Shown here piece after piece: positions 8,858-18,273 of a DNA stretch of 64,000 nt. The notes under the pieces are model-generated. The model was not told where the DNA came from, did no database searches, and saw only the letters and a list, made by a program, of their open reading frames with translations. Source of the DNA: Paenibacillaceae bacterium (lineage in GTDB: Bacteria > Bacillota > Bacilli > Paenibacillales > CANHGK01); NCBI GenBank assembly GCA_947460235.1, contig CANHGK010000007.1, forward strand, positions 1 to 64,000, read 5' to 3'. The stretch's first letter is position 1; each line of letters starts with the position of its first letter. The position numbers and the translations under genes are program-made.

Positions 8858-11800
8858 ATGTTTCAAACCTTCACAAACAAGCGTCAAATTCAAATCGGAG
8901 TGTATTTAGCGATCGTTGTATGTATACTTTTCTATTTGTCATTGTTACCGCAAACGGTGCATGCCGGTGCTGCGGCACTGCGCTCGGAAACGATTGCCCA
9001 GCCGAATGGGGATAAATTCAAGGCGAGTACATATGGAGACGAATGGGTAAACTGGACAACTACTCAAACCGGAGATGTCGTCATTAAAAATACGGATGGA
9101 TATTGGAATTACGGAAAAGTGGTTGGAGATGAATTAAAACCCAGTTCGAAACGTTTTGATCCAGATACGGCGAATGTCAAAATTAAACCATACAGTTTTT
9201 CATTGAAACAAGCAGATGCGGCGGGCTTTGCAAAAAGTGCTTGGGCATCAAAAGCGGCGGCAAGAAGCGCGATGGCAGGTCCTTCCAAAGCTACCTCATC
9301 TAACTCCTCCACCACTTCTTCAGAGGTAGTAAGCGCAGGGGCAAGTACGCCATTTTTAGGGAATGTCAAAATGTTGACGATTTTAGTTGAATTTAATGAC
9401 GCAAAAATTAAAAATACGGATGCGACATGGAACGCAAAAATGTTCTCCTCAACTGGGAATAGCGTTCGTAATTACTATAATGAAACTTCAAATGGTAAGT
9501 TAATTTTGATGCCTGCTGAAGAAACAAACGGCATTTCAAATGATGGGATTGTAAAAGTTTGGATCAAGACGAACCATCCAAATCCAACTTCGACTGGCGC
9601 AATCAATCAACAAATTGTAAAAGATGCATTAACGTTGGCGGATCAATATGTGAATTTTTCTTCGTTTGATACGAACCACGATGGGACGCTAACGAATAAT
9701 GAACTAGATCTGGTTACGATTGTCGCTGGATATGAAATGTCCTACGATTCGTCGACGCCGCATGTTTGGGCGCACAAATGGTCTTTATATGGCAGTACAT
9801 TAGCGCAATATGATGGAGTTTATGTTGCAGGTAATGATACGAATTCAAGTTATGCTCAATTTGGCGAGTTTCATGGATTGGTTAATACGGCATCCATTGG
9901 GGTCATTTGTCATGAGTTGGGTCATACGCTGGGGTTGCCGGATTTGTATGATACGACTGGGAAATCTGCCGGGATTGGCATTAGTAGTATTATGGCTTAT
10001 GGTAGTTGGAATACGATTCCGGGCGGTCAATTAGGAGATACGCCGGATCATTTTGATGCGTGGTCCAAACAACAATTGGGTTTTGTGACACCGGAAGTTA
10101 TCGCGACTTCTGTGAATCAAACGTATACGTTGAAATCAATTAGCACCGGCCAATACAATGCCATTCGGATTAATACATCCTTACCTTATGAATATTTCTT
10201 ATTAGAGAATCGTCAATTCGAAAAATATGATCGGAGTCTAAATCCGCGCGTAGACAAAGGCGGTATTGCAATCTGGCATATTGATGAATCGAAGTCTGGA
10301 AATCAGACCGTTACACAAAAACTCGTGGATTTGATGGAAGCAAATGAAGGAATCATCGGATACAGTGAAAATGATACAAGTCAGGCGTATTCACCGTCGA
10401 GACCTTATTATTCCGTTGGAAATGTGACCGATGCGAATCAAACTTCCAAGCCGAACACGAATTTTAATTCAAATTACCCATCTGGGTTATCAATTTCTGT
10501 AAAAAGCGCTCCATCGCCTTCCATGGATGTACTTATTAATTATAAAATTAATGATTTATCACCACCATCGCAACCAATGGATTTAATTGCAAGTGCGAAT
10601 GGTGCAACTGGTGTTACTTTGAGTTGGTCTCCTTCTTATGATAATTATGGTGTAACAGGGTACAGTATATTCCAAGACTTAAGTCCGATTGGCACCAGTT
10701 CAACAAGTTCATTCTCACTATCTGGTTTGACACCTGGTCAAAGTTATTCATTTAGTGTTCAAGGTTATGATGCAGCTGGAAATAAATCTCCGATGTCAAC
10801 ATCGGTTTCGATCACACTGCAAGTCGTGTCATCACCACCGCTGTTAATTTACTATAAATCGTCATTTACAGGTGCGCCATATATGCATTACCGTCTTACT
10901 GGCGGAACGTGGACGACCACTCCGGGGATATTAATGAATGGATCAGATGTAAGTGGTTATTCCAGTCTAATGATTGATCCAATGACAGCACCATCGATCG
11001 AGGCAGCATTTACGAATGGTGATGGTGTGACGTGGGATAATAAAGGTGGAACTAACTATATTATTCCTGTTGGGAGTGCTGCTGTAACGATTGAAAACAA
11101 TCAAATGAAAATCGGAAAACCGGTTATTGTTACTACTGTGATTGATACATCAGCACCGACAGTTCCGACAACAATTGTTTCATTAGCAAAAACGGATACA
11201 ACCGTAAATTTGAGTTGGACAGCATCTACAGATGATATTGGCGTTACCGGTTATGAAATTTCTCGCAATGGTGTGAAAGTCGGAAATAGTACAGCGACAA
11301 CGTATAATGACGCCGGATTAATTGCGAATACGTCTTACGGTTATACGGTTCGAGCGTTCGATGCATCGGGAAATTATTCTGCGGCGAGTACTGCACTTTC
11401 TGTGATTACGAATCCAAAGATCGTGACGACTGTCAATTCAGTTACGGTTTATTACAAACGCACAATCACGACAGGTACACAATACATTCACTGGAGACCC
11501 GTTGGTGGAACATGGACAACAGCACCTGGACTTGCAATGTCAGTTGCAGAAGTGAATGGTTATGCAAAAGCGACACTTTCAATCGGTACTGCAACATCTA
11601 TTGAAGCAGCATTTAATATCAATGGGAGTTGGGATAGTAAAGGTGGGTTAAATTATTCAATTCCTATGGGGATTCAGACGGTCGAAGGTGGAATTGTTAA
11701 AGCAGGCGCACCAGCAGGCGTTACAATCGATTCCATCGCACCAACGGTTCCAACGAATGTAACATCTCCGTCGAAAACCACTACATCGGTTGGATTAAGT

Positions 11801-14068
11801 TGGACAGTATCCACGGATAATCTTGGTGTAACAGGTTATAACATATTGCGCAATGGGACGAAAGTGGGCACATCGACAACCGCTTCGTATACCGATACCG
11901 CTTTACTCGCGAATACGGCCTATAGTTATACAATTGTAGCCTTTGATGCAGCGAACAACTTATCTTCAGCAAGTACGCCGTTGATTGTTACAACAAATCC
12001 TGCAACACCGGTCATTAATAATACCTTAACGATATATTACAAACGCATAGTGACAACGGGAAATCAATACATGCACTGGCATCCAGTTGGTGGGGCATGG
12101 ACGACGGCTCCTGGACTTGCGATGACTCCGGCAGAAGTGGCAGGATATGCAAAATCTACGGTTTCCATCGGAAGTGCAACATCAATCGAGGCTGCATTTA
12201 CCGTTAATGGTTCTACATGGGACAACAAAGGTGGGTCTAACTATTTCATTTCAATGGGGACACAAACCGTAGAAAACGGTGTAGTCAAATCGGGCGTTCC
12301 TGTAGTAGTCATTGCGGATACAACGGCTCCAAGTATCCCTTCGAATGTGACATCACCATCAAAAACGGATACTACGGTTGGATTGAGTTGGAATGCATCG
12401 ACAGATAATATTGCAGTCACAGGGTACAATGTATTGCGCAATGGAACGAAAGTTGGAACAACGGTAACGACCGCGTATTCCGATAATGGATTAGTTGCAA
12501 ACACAGCTTATAGTTACACGATTCAAGCATTTGATGCAGCAAATAACTTATCTTCAGCAAGTATGCCGTTGACTGTTACAACGAATCTTGCAACACCGGT
12601 CATTAATAATTCGCTTACAATTTACTATAAACAATCAATATCAACAGGAAATCAATACATGCACTGGCATCCAGTTGGTGGGACATGGACGACGGCTCCT
12701 GGACTTGCGATGACACCCGCAGAAGTGGCAGGTTATGCAAAAACTACGGTTTCAATCGGAAGTGCAACGTCAATCGAAGCCGCATTTACAAAGGATGGGA
12801 AAGTTTGGGATAATAAAAACGGTGCGAATTATTTGATTCCAATGGGAATACAGACGATCGATAATGGTTTGATCAAAATAGGTGTACCTACATCAGTTAT
12901 TGCAGACACGGTTGCACCAAGTATCCCTTCTAATGTGACATCACCATCAAAAACGGATACTACGGTTGGATTGAGTTGGAATGCATCGACAGATAATATT
13001 GGTGTAACGGGTTACAACATATTGCGCAATGGAACGAAAATTGGAACAACGGTAACGACCGCGTATTCCGATAATGGATTAGTTGCAAACACAGCTTATA
13101 GTTACACGATTCAAGCATTTGATGCATCGAACAATGCGTCATTAGCAAGCGCGGCCATTAGCATAACGACGAATCCATCGACTCCTGTCACCAATAACAC
13201 AATCACCATTTACTACAAACGCACTGGATTAAGTGGTACGCAATATTTGCACTGGCGTCCAACAGGAGGGAACTGGACGGTAGCCCCGGGGCTTGCAATG
13301 ACTGCTTCTGACGTTTCCGGTTACGACAAAGTGACGATCTCAATTGGAGCGGCAACTACAATTGAAGCTGCATTCAATTGTAATGGTGTTTGGGATAATA
13401 AAGGTGGGCCAAATTATACGATTCCAATGGGTACTCAAACAGTCGAGAATAGTGCAATAAAAACTGGTGCGCCTACGGTGACTGTTACCCCGACAGATAC
13501 GACTGCTCCAAGCATACCGGTGAATTTGATTTCTCAATCTAAAACGGACAAATCGGTGCAATTGGTTTGGACTGCTTCGACTGATAATATAGGGGTTGTT
13601 GGTTATGAGATATATCGAAGTGGCACAAAAATTGGAACATCATCAACAACGTCGTACTCTGATAGTGGTCTGACGGCAAATACAGCGTATAGCTACACGG
13701 TAAAAGCTTATGATGCTGCGGCGAACTATTCGGCGACCAGTTCGGCACTGAGTGTGACGACGAATCCGGTAATTGCAGCGGTGAACACGGTCACGGTATA
13801 TTACAAACGCAAAGTGGCAACGGGCACGCAAAACATCCATTACCGTCCGATTGGCGGAACTTGGACGGCTGCACCTGGTGTTCCAATGACGAATGATTTG
13901 AATGGATTTGCAAAAATCACAGTTACAATTGGTTCAGCTTCTGGGATTGAAGCTGCTTTTAACGCAAGCAATACAAATTGGGATTCAAATAATAACATGA
14001 ACTACAAAACGGGTACTGGTGACTGGACGATTGATAACGGGGTTTTAAAAGCCGGAAAGCCGTATTAA
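8858..14068 (+). CDS. Secreted M6-family metalloprotease with six FN3-CBM25 units
   Basis: This is a giant exoenzyme of 1736 aa. A signal peptide covers about residues 1-33 (GVYLAIVVCILFYLSLLP...VHA). The peptidase domain, of the immune inhibitor A (M6) type, covers about 170-560. It has the zinc motif HELGHTLGLPDLYD at about 352 and a calcium-loop-like DTNHDGTLTNNEL near 270. From about residue 567 the chain is six alternating pairs of a fibronectin type III domain and a CBM25 starch-binding domain (YYKR...HWRPVGGTWT...GLAM...IEAAFN...WDNKGG.NY). No sortase motif or SLH domain is seen at the C terminus. ATG 8858 is preferred over ATG 8849, which touches the AAAGGGG ribosome binding site. Cleavage of starch-associated proteins is inferred from the architecture. 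Confidence 0.93.
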   Translation: MFQTFTNKRQIQIGVYLAIVVCILFYLSLLPQTVHAGAAALRSETIAQPNGDKFKASTYGDEWVNWTTTQTGDVVIKNTDGYWNYGKVVGDELKPSSKRFDPDTANVKIKPYSFSLKQADAAGFAKSAWASKAAARSAMAGPSKATSSNSSTTSSEVVSAGASTPFLGNVKMLTILVEFNDAKIKNTDATWNAKMFSSTGNSVRNYYNETSNGKLILMPAEETNGISNDGIVKVWIKTNHPNPTSTGAINQQIVKDALTLADQYVNFSSFDTNHDGTLTNNELDLVTIVAGYEMSYDSSTPHVWAHKWSLYGSTLAQYDGVYVAGNDTNSSYAQFGEFHGLVNTASIGVICHELGHTLGLPDLYDTTGKSAGIGISSIMAYGSWNTIPGGQLGDTPDHFDAWSKQQLGFVTPEVIATSVNQTYTLKSISTGQYNAIRINTSLPYEYFLLENRQFEKYDRSLNPRVDKGGIAIWHIDESKSGNQTVTQKLVDLMEANEGIIGYSENDTSQAYSPSRPYYSVGNVTDANQTSKPNTNFNSNYPSGLSISVKSAPSPSMDVLINYKINDLSPPSQPMDLIASANGATGVTLSWSPSYDNYGVTGYSIFQDLSPIGTSSTSSFSLSGLTPGQSYSFSVQGYDAAGNKSPMSTSVSITLQVVSSPPLLIYYKSSFTGAPYMHYRLTGGTWTTTPGILMNGSDVSGYSSLMIDPMTAPSIEAAFTNGDGVTWDNKGGTNYIIPVGSAAVTIENNQMKIGKPVIVTTVIDTSAPTVPTTIVSLAKTDTTVNLSWTASTDDIGVTGYEISRNGVKVGNSTATTYNDAGLIANTSYGYTVRAFDASGNYSAASTALSVITNPKIVTTVNSVTVYYKRTITTGTQYIHWRPVGGTWTTAPGLAMSVAEVNGYAKATLSIGTATSIEAAFNINGSWDSKGGLNYSIPMGIQTVEGGIVKAGAPAGVTIDSIAPTVPTNVTSPSKTTTSVGLSWTVSTDNLGVTGYNILRNGTKVGTSTTASYTDTALLANTAYSYTIVAFDAANNLSSASTPLIVTTNPATPVINNTLTIYYKRIVTTGNQYMHWHPVGGAWTTAPGLAMTPAEVAGYAKSTVSIGSATSIEAAFTVNGSTWDNKGGSNYFISMGTQTVENGVVKSGVPVVVIADTTAPSIPSNVTSPSKTDTTVGLSWNASTDNIAVTGYNVLRNGTKVGTTVTTAYSDNGLVANTAYSYTIQAFDAANNLSSASMPLTVTTNLATPVINNSLTIYYKQSISTGNQYMHWHPVGGTWTTAPGLAMTPAEVAGYAKTTVSIGSATSIEAAFTKDGKVWDNKNGANYLIPMGIQTIDNGLIKIGVPTSVIADTVAPSIPSNVTSPSKTDTTVGLSWNASTDNIGVTGYNILRNGTKIGTTVTTAYSDNGLVANTAYSYTIQAFDASNNASLASAAISITTNPSTPVTNNTITIYYKRTGLSGTQYLHWRPTGGNWTVAPGLAMTASDVSGYDKVTISIGAATTIEAAFNCNGVWDNKGGPNYTIPMGTQTVENSAIKTGAPTVTVTPTDTTAPSIPVNLISQSKTDKSVQLVWTASTDNIGVVGYEIYRSGTKIGTSSTTSYSDSGLTANTAYSYTVKAYDAAANYSATSSALSVTTNPVIAAVNTVTVYYKRKVATGTQNIHYRPIGGTWTAAPGVPMTNDLNGFAKITVTIGSASGIEAAFNASNTNWDSNNNMNYKTGTGDWTIDNGVLKAGKPY
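12005..13180 (+). repeat. Tandem 588-bp FN3-CBM25 repeat units inside the M6 protease gene
   Basis: Two adjacent units (about 12005-12592 and 12593-13180) match over long stretches of DNA, for example AATCAATACATGCACTGGCA and the FN3 segment starting AAGTATCCCTTC (12331 and 12919). The 588-bp period equals 196 codons. The high DNA identity points to a recent in-frame duplication. The other four units are more diverged. Confidence 0.85.
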
Positions 14069-14079
14069 GAGGTTTATTG

Positions 14080-14120
14080 AAGAATGCTTTTGCGTCCAAT
14101 GTGGCGCAAAAGCATTCTTT
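14080..14120. terminator. Terminator-like hairpin after the M6 protease gene
   Basis: AAGAATGCTTTTGCG and CGCAAAAGCATTCTT form a 15-bp perfect stem with a 10-base loop. The T run after it is short. Confidence 0.7.
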
Positions 14121-14129
14121 GTATATAAA

Positions 14130-14163
14130 AACGCCCGAACGAGTTAACGTTCGGGCGTTTTTA
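14130..14163. terminator. Bidirectional terminator between M6 protease and glucosidase genes
   Basis: AACGCCCGAACG and CGTTCGGGCGTT form a perfect stem. T-rich sequence follows on the + strand and A-rich sequence precedes it, so it can serve both convergent genes. Confidence 0.85.
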
Positions 14164-15846
14164 TTATTTATCGAGTAAATAGACTCTGCATTCATATGGT
14201 CGTAATTTAATTTGACCAAGATCACTGTTGTCATCGACAGGATAATTATGGATGATAAGTTGTTTAGTAGAATACGCGCGATACACAGGCATATTCCAAT
14301 CTGCCTGATGAAATGCAAAATTACATATGACCAGTAACACTTGCGTATCTAGTTTTCGAATATATCCATAAATATGCATATGATTTGGTTGAATTAATTC
14401 ATATTCACCATACACGATAATTGAATGAGTTTTGCGAGCTTCAATTAGCTTACGGTAATGATGCAAAATAGAATCTTCATCAGCAATTGCAGATTCGACA
14501 TTGATCTCATCATGATTTTGATTCACGCGAATCCAAGGTGTTCCAGACGTGAATCCTGCATGGTCCGAAGTGTTCCATTGCATCGGTGTACGTGCATTAT
14601 CGCGGCCCTTTGCAAAAATAGAAGTCATCGCTTCATCAATTTCCATACCTTTTGAAGTAACATCATGAAACCAGTTCAATGTTTCAATGTCTTTATAGTC
14701 TTCAATGGAATCAAATTGGACGTTGGTCATTCCAATTTCTTCACCTTGATAAATAAAAGGTGTGCCTTGCATCATGTGCAAACAGGTAGATAACATTTTA
14801 GCGGATTCAACGCGATAGCGGAAATCATCGCCGAAGCGAGAAACTAACCTTGGTTGATCGTGATTATTCAAATATAAGCTATTCCAACCGCGCCCTTGAA
14901 TGCCAGTTTGCCATTTAGACATTACTTTTCGAAAATCAAATAATGACCAAGGTACGAGGTCCCATTTCCCGTTCGAACCACTATCCAAATCCATGTGTTC
15001 GAATTGGAATAGCATCTGTAGTTCTTGACGTTCAGAACCGATATATAACAGAGCGAGTTCAGGTGATACACCAGGTATTTCGCCAACGGTAATCAAATCA
15101 TGATTATTCAAAACGGATTTGTTCATTTCTTGCAAATATTCGTGAACATGTGGGCCGTTCATAAATGACAGATGTCCGGAACCGTACGTTTGATCCTCTT
15201 GTTTCTCGCCATCTGGTAGTTCAGGATCTTTAGAAATCATATTGATGACATCCATGCGGAACCCGTCAACACCTTTATCGATCCACCATTGCATCATCTT
15301 ATATATTTCTTCGCGAACGGACGTGTTTTCCCAGTTTAGATCAGGTTGTTTTTTTGAAAAAAGATGTAAATAATATTGATCACTAGGTACATCATATTCC
15401 CAAGCCGAACCACTAAAAATCGATCCCCAATTATTTGGTTCGTTTCCATCCTTGCCATCACGCCAAATGTAATAATCGCGGTAGGGAGACTCTTTACTTT
15501 TACGGGATTCAACAAACCAAGGATGTTCATCTGATGTATGATTGACGACGAGATCCATCATTAACTTCATTCCACGATCGTGTAGACCGTCGCGAAGTTG
15601 CTCCCAGTCTCGGATTGTTCCGAATTCATTCATGATTTCTTGATAATCACTGATGTCATAGCCATTATCATCATTTGGTGAGCGGTATACTGGTGACAAC
15701 CAAATCACATCGACGCCTAGCCACTTCAAATAATCAAGTTTTGATATTATTCCTTGAAGATCTCCAATTCCGTCAGCGTTGGAATCCATGAAACTTCGCG
15801 GATAGATCTGATAAACGACACTCTCTTTCCACCATGCTTGTTGCAC
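14164..15846 (-). CDS. Oligo-1,6-glucosidase / alpha-glucosidase (GH13)
   Basis: This is a cytoplasmic glycoside hydrolase that releases glucose from short oligosaccharides. The 560-aa length and N-terminal WWKESVVYQIYPRSFMDSN are typical of the oligo-1,6-glucosidase subfamily. Catalytic residues are the nucleophile Asp199 in GFRMDVIN, the acid/base Glu in TVGEIPG (about 256), and the transition-state Asp in NNHDQPR (about 330). Val directly after the nucleophile is the residue associated with alpha-1,6 preference in this subfamily, whereas alpha-1,4 enzymes usually have Thr. There is no signal peptide. The start is GTG behind a strong GGAGGTG. It would act on isomaltose-type products of the pullulanases in this window, which is inference from function. 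Confidence 0.93.
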   Translation of the reverse strand: MQQAWWKESVVYQIYPRSFMDSNADGIGDLQGIISKLDYLKWLGVDVIWLSPVYRSPNDDNGYDISDYQEIMNEFGTIRDWEQLRDGLHDRGMKLMMDLVVNHTSDEHPWFVESRKSKESPYRDYYIWRDGKDGNEPNNWGSIFSGSAWEYDVPSDQYYLHLFSKKQPDLNWENTSVREEIYKMMQWWIDKGVDGFRMDVINMISKDPELPDGEKQEDQTYGSGHLSFMNGPHVHEYLQEMNKSVLNNHDLITVGEIPGVSPELALLYIGSERQELQMLFQFEHMDLDSGSNGKWDLVPWSLFDFRKVMSKWQTGIQGRGWNSLYLNNHDQPRLVSRFGDDFRYRVESAKMLSTCLHMMQGTPFIYQGEEIGMTNVQFDSIEDYKDIETLNWFHDVTSKGMEIDEAMTSIFAKGRDNARTPMQWNTSDHAGFTSGTPWIRVNQNHDEINVESAIADEDSILHHYRKLIEARKTHSIIVYGEYELIQPNHMHIYGYIRKLDTQVLLVICNFAFHQADWNMPVYRAYSTKQLIIHNYPVDDNSDLGQIKLRPYECRVYLLDK

Positions 15847-15937
15847 GGGAAAGCACCTCCGATTTTATCTGTTTTCTAGCATATGTAGATAAATTGCATA
15901 CAATCTAGTATAACTAGTTTTGAAGGAGTTGAACACT

Positions 15938-16663
15938 ATGAATATTGACCCTAGATTAATGAGCGAATACATTAAAGCACAATTATTAAATGGTAGTTTA
16001 ATCGGTCAAACGGACAATGCAAACGATTCGACAAAAATTGGACAAAATTCTCAAAACAATCAGTTTAATGCTGTCTTTCAACTTGCGATGATGATGCAAA
16101 ACATGGTAGATTCAGATGGGAAAATTATTGAAAACCCTATACCAACCAAATTAACTGAAAATTCATCTCAAATTAAAAATACACGTGGTCAAATTGGGGA
16201 ATTTCCAGCCTATCTAATGAAAGCAAGTACATTCGAACCCATCGTGCAACGTGCGGCGGAGCAACATCAAGTGCCAACCGCATTAATCCGTGCAGTGATG
16301 CAAGCAGAATCTGGTTTTAATCCGAATGCTGTATCGTCTGCAGGTGCAAAAGGTTTAATGCAATTGATGGACGGGACAGCGCAGGGACTTGGTGTAGATG
16401 ATTCGTTAGATCCAGAACAAAATGTATTTGGAGGAACGAAATATTTATCAGGTTTGCTTAAAAAGTATAATGGAAATGAAGCGATCGCCGCGGCTGCATA
16501 TAATGCTGGTCCTGGACGTGTGGATCATCTTGGAATTACAGATCAAGCTTCATTAGATGTAAATTTTGAACGATTGCCTTCAGAAACGCAAACATACGTG
16601 AAACGTGTGATGGAAAATCGCGAAAAATGGACCGAACGAGAAATAAATCAAAAATTTGATTGA
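15938..16663 (+). CDS. CwlQ-like lytic transglycosylase (SLT domain), no signal peptide
   Basis: This is a murein lytic transglycosylase with the goose-lysozyme-like SLT fold. The C-terminal domain (about residues 105-230) has the catalytic Glu in MQAESGFNPNA, then AGAKGLMQLM and AAYNAGPGRVD. The N-terminal hundred residues are polar, low in complexity and without a signal peptide, as in B. subtilis CwlQ (YjbJ), a flagellum-associated hydrolase. The ATG at 15938 has AAGGAG 9 bases upstream; the track start at 15920 is a TTG overlapping that site. The next gene encodes a flagellin-like protein, so export through the flagellar apparatus or a motility role is a reasonable inference. Confidence 0.87.
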   Translation: MNIDPRLMSEYIKAQLLNGSLIGQTDNANDSTKIGQNSQNNQFNAVFQLAMMMQNMVDSDGKIIENPIPTKLTENSSQIKNTRGQIGEFPAYLMKASTFEPIVQRAAEQHQVPTALIRAVMQAESGFNPNAVSSAGAKGLMQLMDGTAQGLGVDDSLDPEQNVFGGTKYLSGLLKKYNGNEAIAAAAYNAGPGRVDHLGITDQASLDVNFERLPSETQTYVKRVMENREKWTEREINQKFD

Positions 16664-16754
16664 AAATATAAATAAAGTATTTACTTTGGGACACTCGTTG
16701 CCGATGAATTCTTTGGGCCCAATCCAAATCGTTTCTGAATGAGGTGAACGAGCG

Positions 16755-17360
16755 ATGATACAATCCGTAACAACAAACACAACAACTTTCGAACCACGCG
16801 TTCAACGTGAAGTTGAACGTACAATGGCATACCAATCGATGCAAAAGTCGCAATCGCATTGGGCCCAATTCAAGAATGATTCGACTTCTGATACTGCTCG
16901 TGATGGGGTGTCACTCACGATTTCTGGTGTTGCGAGAAATAAAGTTTCATTGAATCCATCAGGTAACGATTCAACGACGACTGCACAAGCAGAAGTGGTT
17001 AATGCAAGTTCTGAGGCGGTCGCGGGAAATTTAAGTGTGTTGATGGATCGGATTCGCAGCTTATCACTTGAGTCTGGCAAAGATTCAATCTCTGATCATC
17101 AAAGAAACCAAATGTATCAAGAAATGCGAAAATTGCTTGAAGAAGCAGAGCATATTAATAAAGGTTCGAAATCATCTTTGCAAGGATTTGTGAAAGACCC
17201 GGTTAGAGCAATGAATGTTCAACGTGCGCATGTTGCTTTCCAAGCGCAAAAAAATTCTGCTTCAAATGCTCAAGTGGTAACATCGAGACCAGTAATTGAA
17301 ACGTCAGTTGTTGCACATTTGCAAGGTGGACAAGTCCTTTCGTTAAGTCAAAATCGATAA
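16755..17360 (+). CDS. Hypothetical protein with a flagellin-like helical segment
   Basis: This 201-aa protein is not one I recognise. It has no signal peptide, no membrane segment and no cysteine. The N-terminal half is Ser/Thr/Gln-rich. The segment VLMDRIRSLSLESGKD... followed by QMYQEMRKLLEEAEHINKG (about residues 95-135) resembles the conserved flagellin/FlgL N-terminal helix that reads roughly RDLAVQAANGT..R..LQ.E...L..EI.RIA. The ATG has GAGGTG 8 bases upstream. It follows a CwlQ-like gene after a 91-base gap containing GCCGATGA (16700-16707), which resembles a SigD -10 box but lacks a matching -35. A terminator follows. A flagellar or exported role is a guess from these clues. Confidence 0.7.
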   Translation: MIQSVTTNTTTFEPRVQREVERTMAYQSMQKSQSHWAQFKNDSTSDTARDGVSLTISGVARNKVSLNPSGNDSTTTAQAEVVNASSEAVAGNLSVLMDRIRSLSLESGKDSISDHQRNQMYQEMRKLLEEAEHINKGSKSSLQGFVKDPVRAMNVQRAHVAFQAQKNSASNAQVVTSRPVIETSVVAHLQGGQVLSLSQNR

Positions 17361-17371
17361 CTAAAATGAGG

Positions 17372-17410
17372 ACCCTAAAACCATATGTGGAGTAAGGGTT
17401 TTTTGTTTTT
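17372..17410 (+). terminator. Weak terminator after the flagellin-like gene
   Basis: ACCCT...AGGGT with an inner CCA/TGG pairing, then a T-rich tail. Confidence 0.55.
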
Positions 17411-17437
17411 AATAAGCAATAGTTAGGGGGAGTACAC

Positions 17438-18070
17438 TTGTCTTCCATCTTATACATAACAGCAAATCCAAATACAAAATCGAAATCATATAGTTTACAA
17501 CTTGGTGAAGCATTCATTTGTGCATACGAAGCGACACATCCAATGGATCGGATTCAGCGCATTGATTTGTATAAACAAACGCCGCCAACAATCGATGAAG
17601 ATGTGCTTGCGGCACGTGAACAGTTAATTCAAGGTGACCCGTTTCGAGATTTAAATTCCGTGCAACAACAAAAGTTATTTTTGTTGAATCAAGCGTCAGA
17701 CCAATTTATTCAGGCAGATAAATGGGTTTTTGTTTCACCGATTTGGAATTGGGGAGTGCCGCCAATCATGAAGCAATACATTGATGCTGTAATGGCTCCG
17801 GATCGTGCATACAAGATAGGCCCTTCTGGTGTGGAAGGATTATTAAAAGGGAAAAAGGCCATGATCATCCAAACATCAAATGTTTCTGGTGTTTTTAATC
17901 AGGAAGGCGATGATTATAGTTATCTGTATTTGAAGTCTGTTTTGAATAAAATAGGTGTTCAAGATGTTGGGGATTTGTTGTTTGATCAATTTTTATCGGA
18001 TCAACAGGAGATGAATGTTCGCTTTGAAGAATGGATTGTTGAAGTGGAACGACAAGCCATTGGATTTTGA
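17438..18070 (+). CDS. azoR: FMN-dependent NADH:quinone oxidoreductase / azoreductase (AzoR type)
   Basis: This flavodoxin-fold reductase uses FMN and NADH to reduce quinones and azo compounds. It shows the N-terminal FMN phosphate loop region (ITANPNTKSKSYSLQLGEAF), the central PIWNWGVPPIMKQYIDAV, characteristic of AzoR, and a C-terminal ILIQTSN-like strand (MIIQTSNVSGVFN). The 210-aa length is standard. The start codon is TTG, supported by TAGGGGGAG about 5 bases upstream. The gene is monocistronic between two terminators. Protection against quinone or thiol stress is the usual role, but nothing here shows its regulation. Confidence 0.92.
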   Translation: MSSILYITANPNTKSKSYSLQLGEAFICAYEATHPMDRIQRIDLYKQTPPTIDEDVLAAREQLIQGDPFRDLNSVQQQKLFLLNQASDQFIQADKWVFVSPIWNWGVPPIMKQYIDAVMAPDRAYKIGPSGVEGLLKGKKAMIIQTSNVSGVFNQEGDDYSYLYLKSVLNKIGVQDVGDLLFDQFLSDQQEMNVRFEEWIVEVERQAIGF

Positions 18071-18088
18071 ATATGCATAAAAAAATAT

Positions 18089-18132
18089 TGTGTTGTTTGG
18101 TTGAATAATTCCAATCAAACAACACATTTTTT
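18089..18132 (+). terminator. Terminator after azoR
   Basis: TGTGTTGTTTG(GTTG) and CAATCAAACAACACA form a long stem followed by six T residues. Confidence 0.85.
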
Positions 18133-18153
18133 GTTTAAATACCTAACACGAAA

Positions 18154-18183
18154 TTGACTTCAACGATGATTCGGATGTAATAT
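18154..18183 (+). promoter_or_regulatory. Putative SigA promoter of the ATP-grasp operon
   Basis: TTGACT and TAATAT are separated by 18 bases, about 90 bases upstream of the chosen start. Confidence 0.5.
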
Positions 18184-18273
18184 ATAGATAAAACTAACGA
18201 ATATCATTTATTTGTGTTAGTTTACATAACACAAATAGAACAAGGTATGTTAAAAATTGCTGGGGGGAATGTT

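Noticed and set aside
11150-13800. Regularly spaced repeats as a possible CRISPR array
   Set aside because: The repeats are protein-coding FN3-CBM25 units of about 590 bp in one open frame, with no short direct repeats and spacers.
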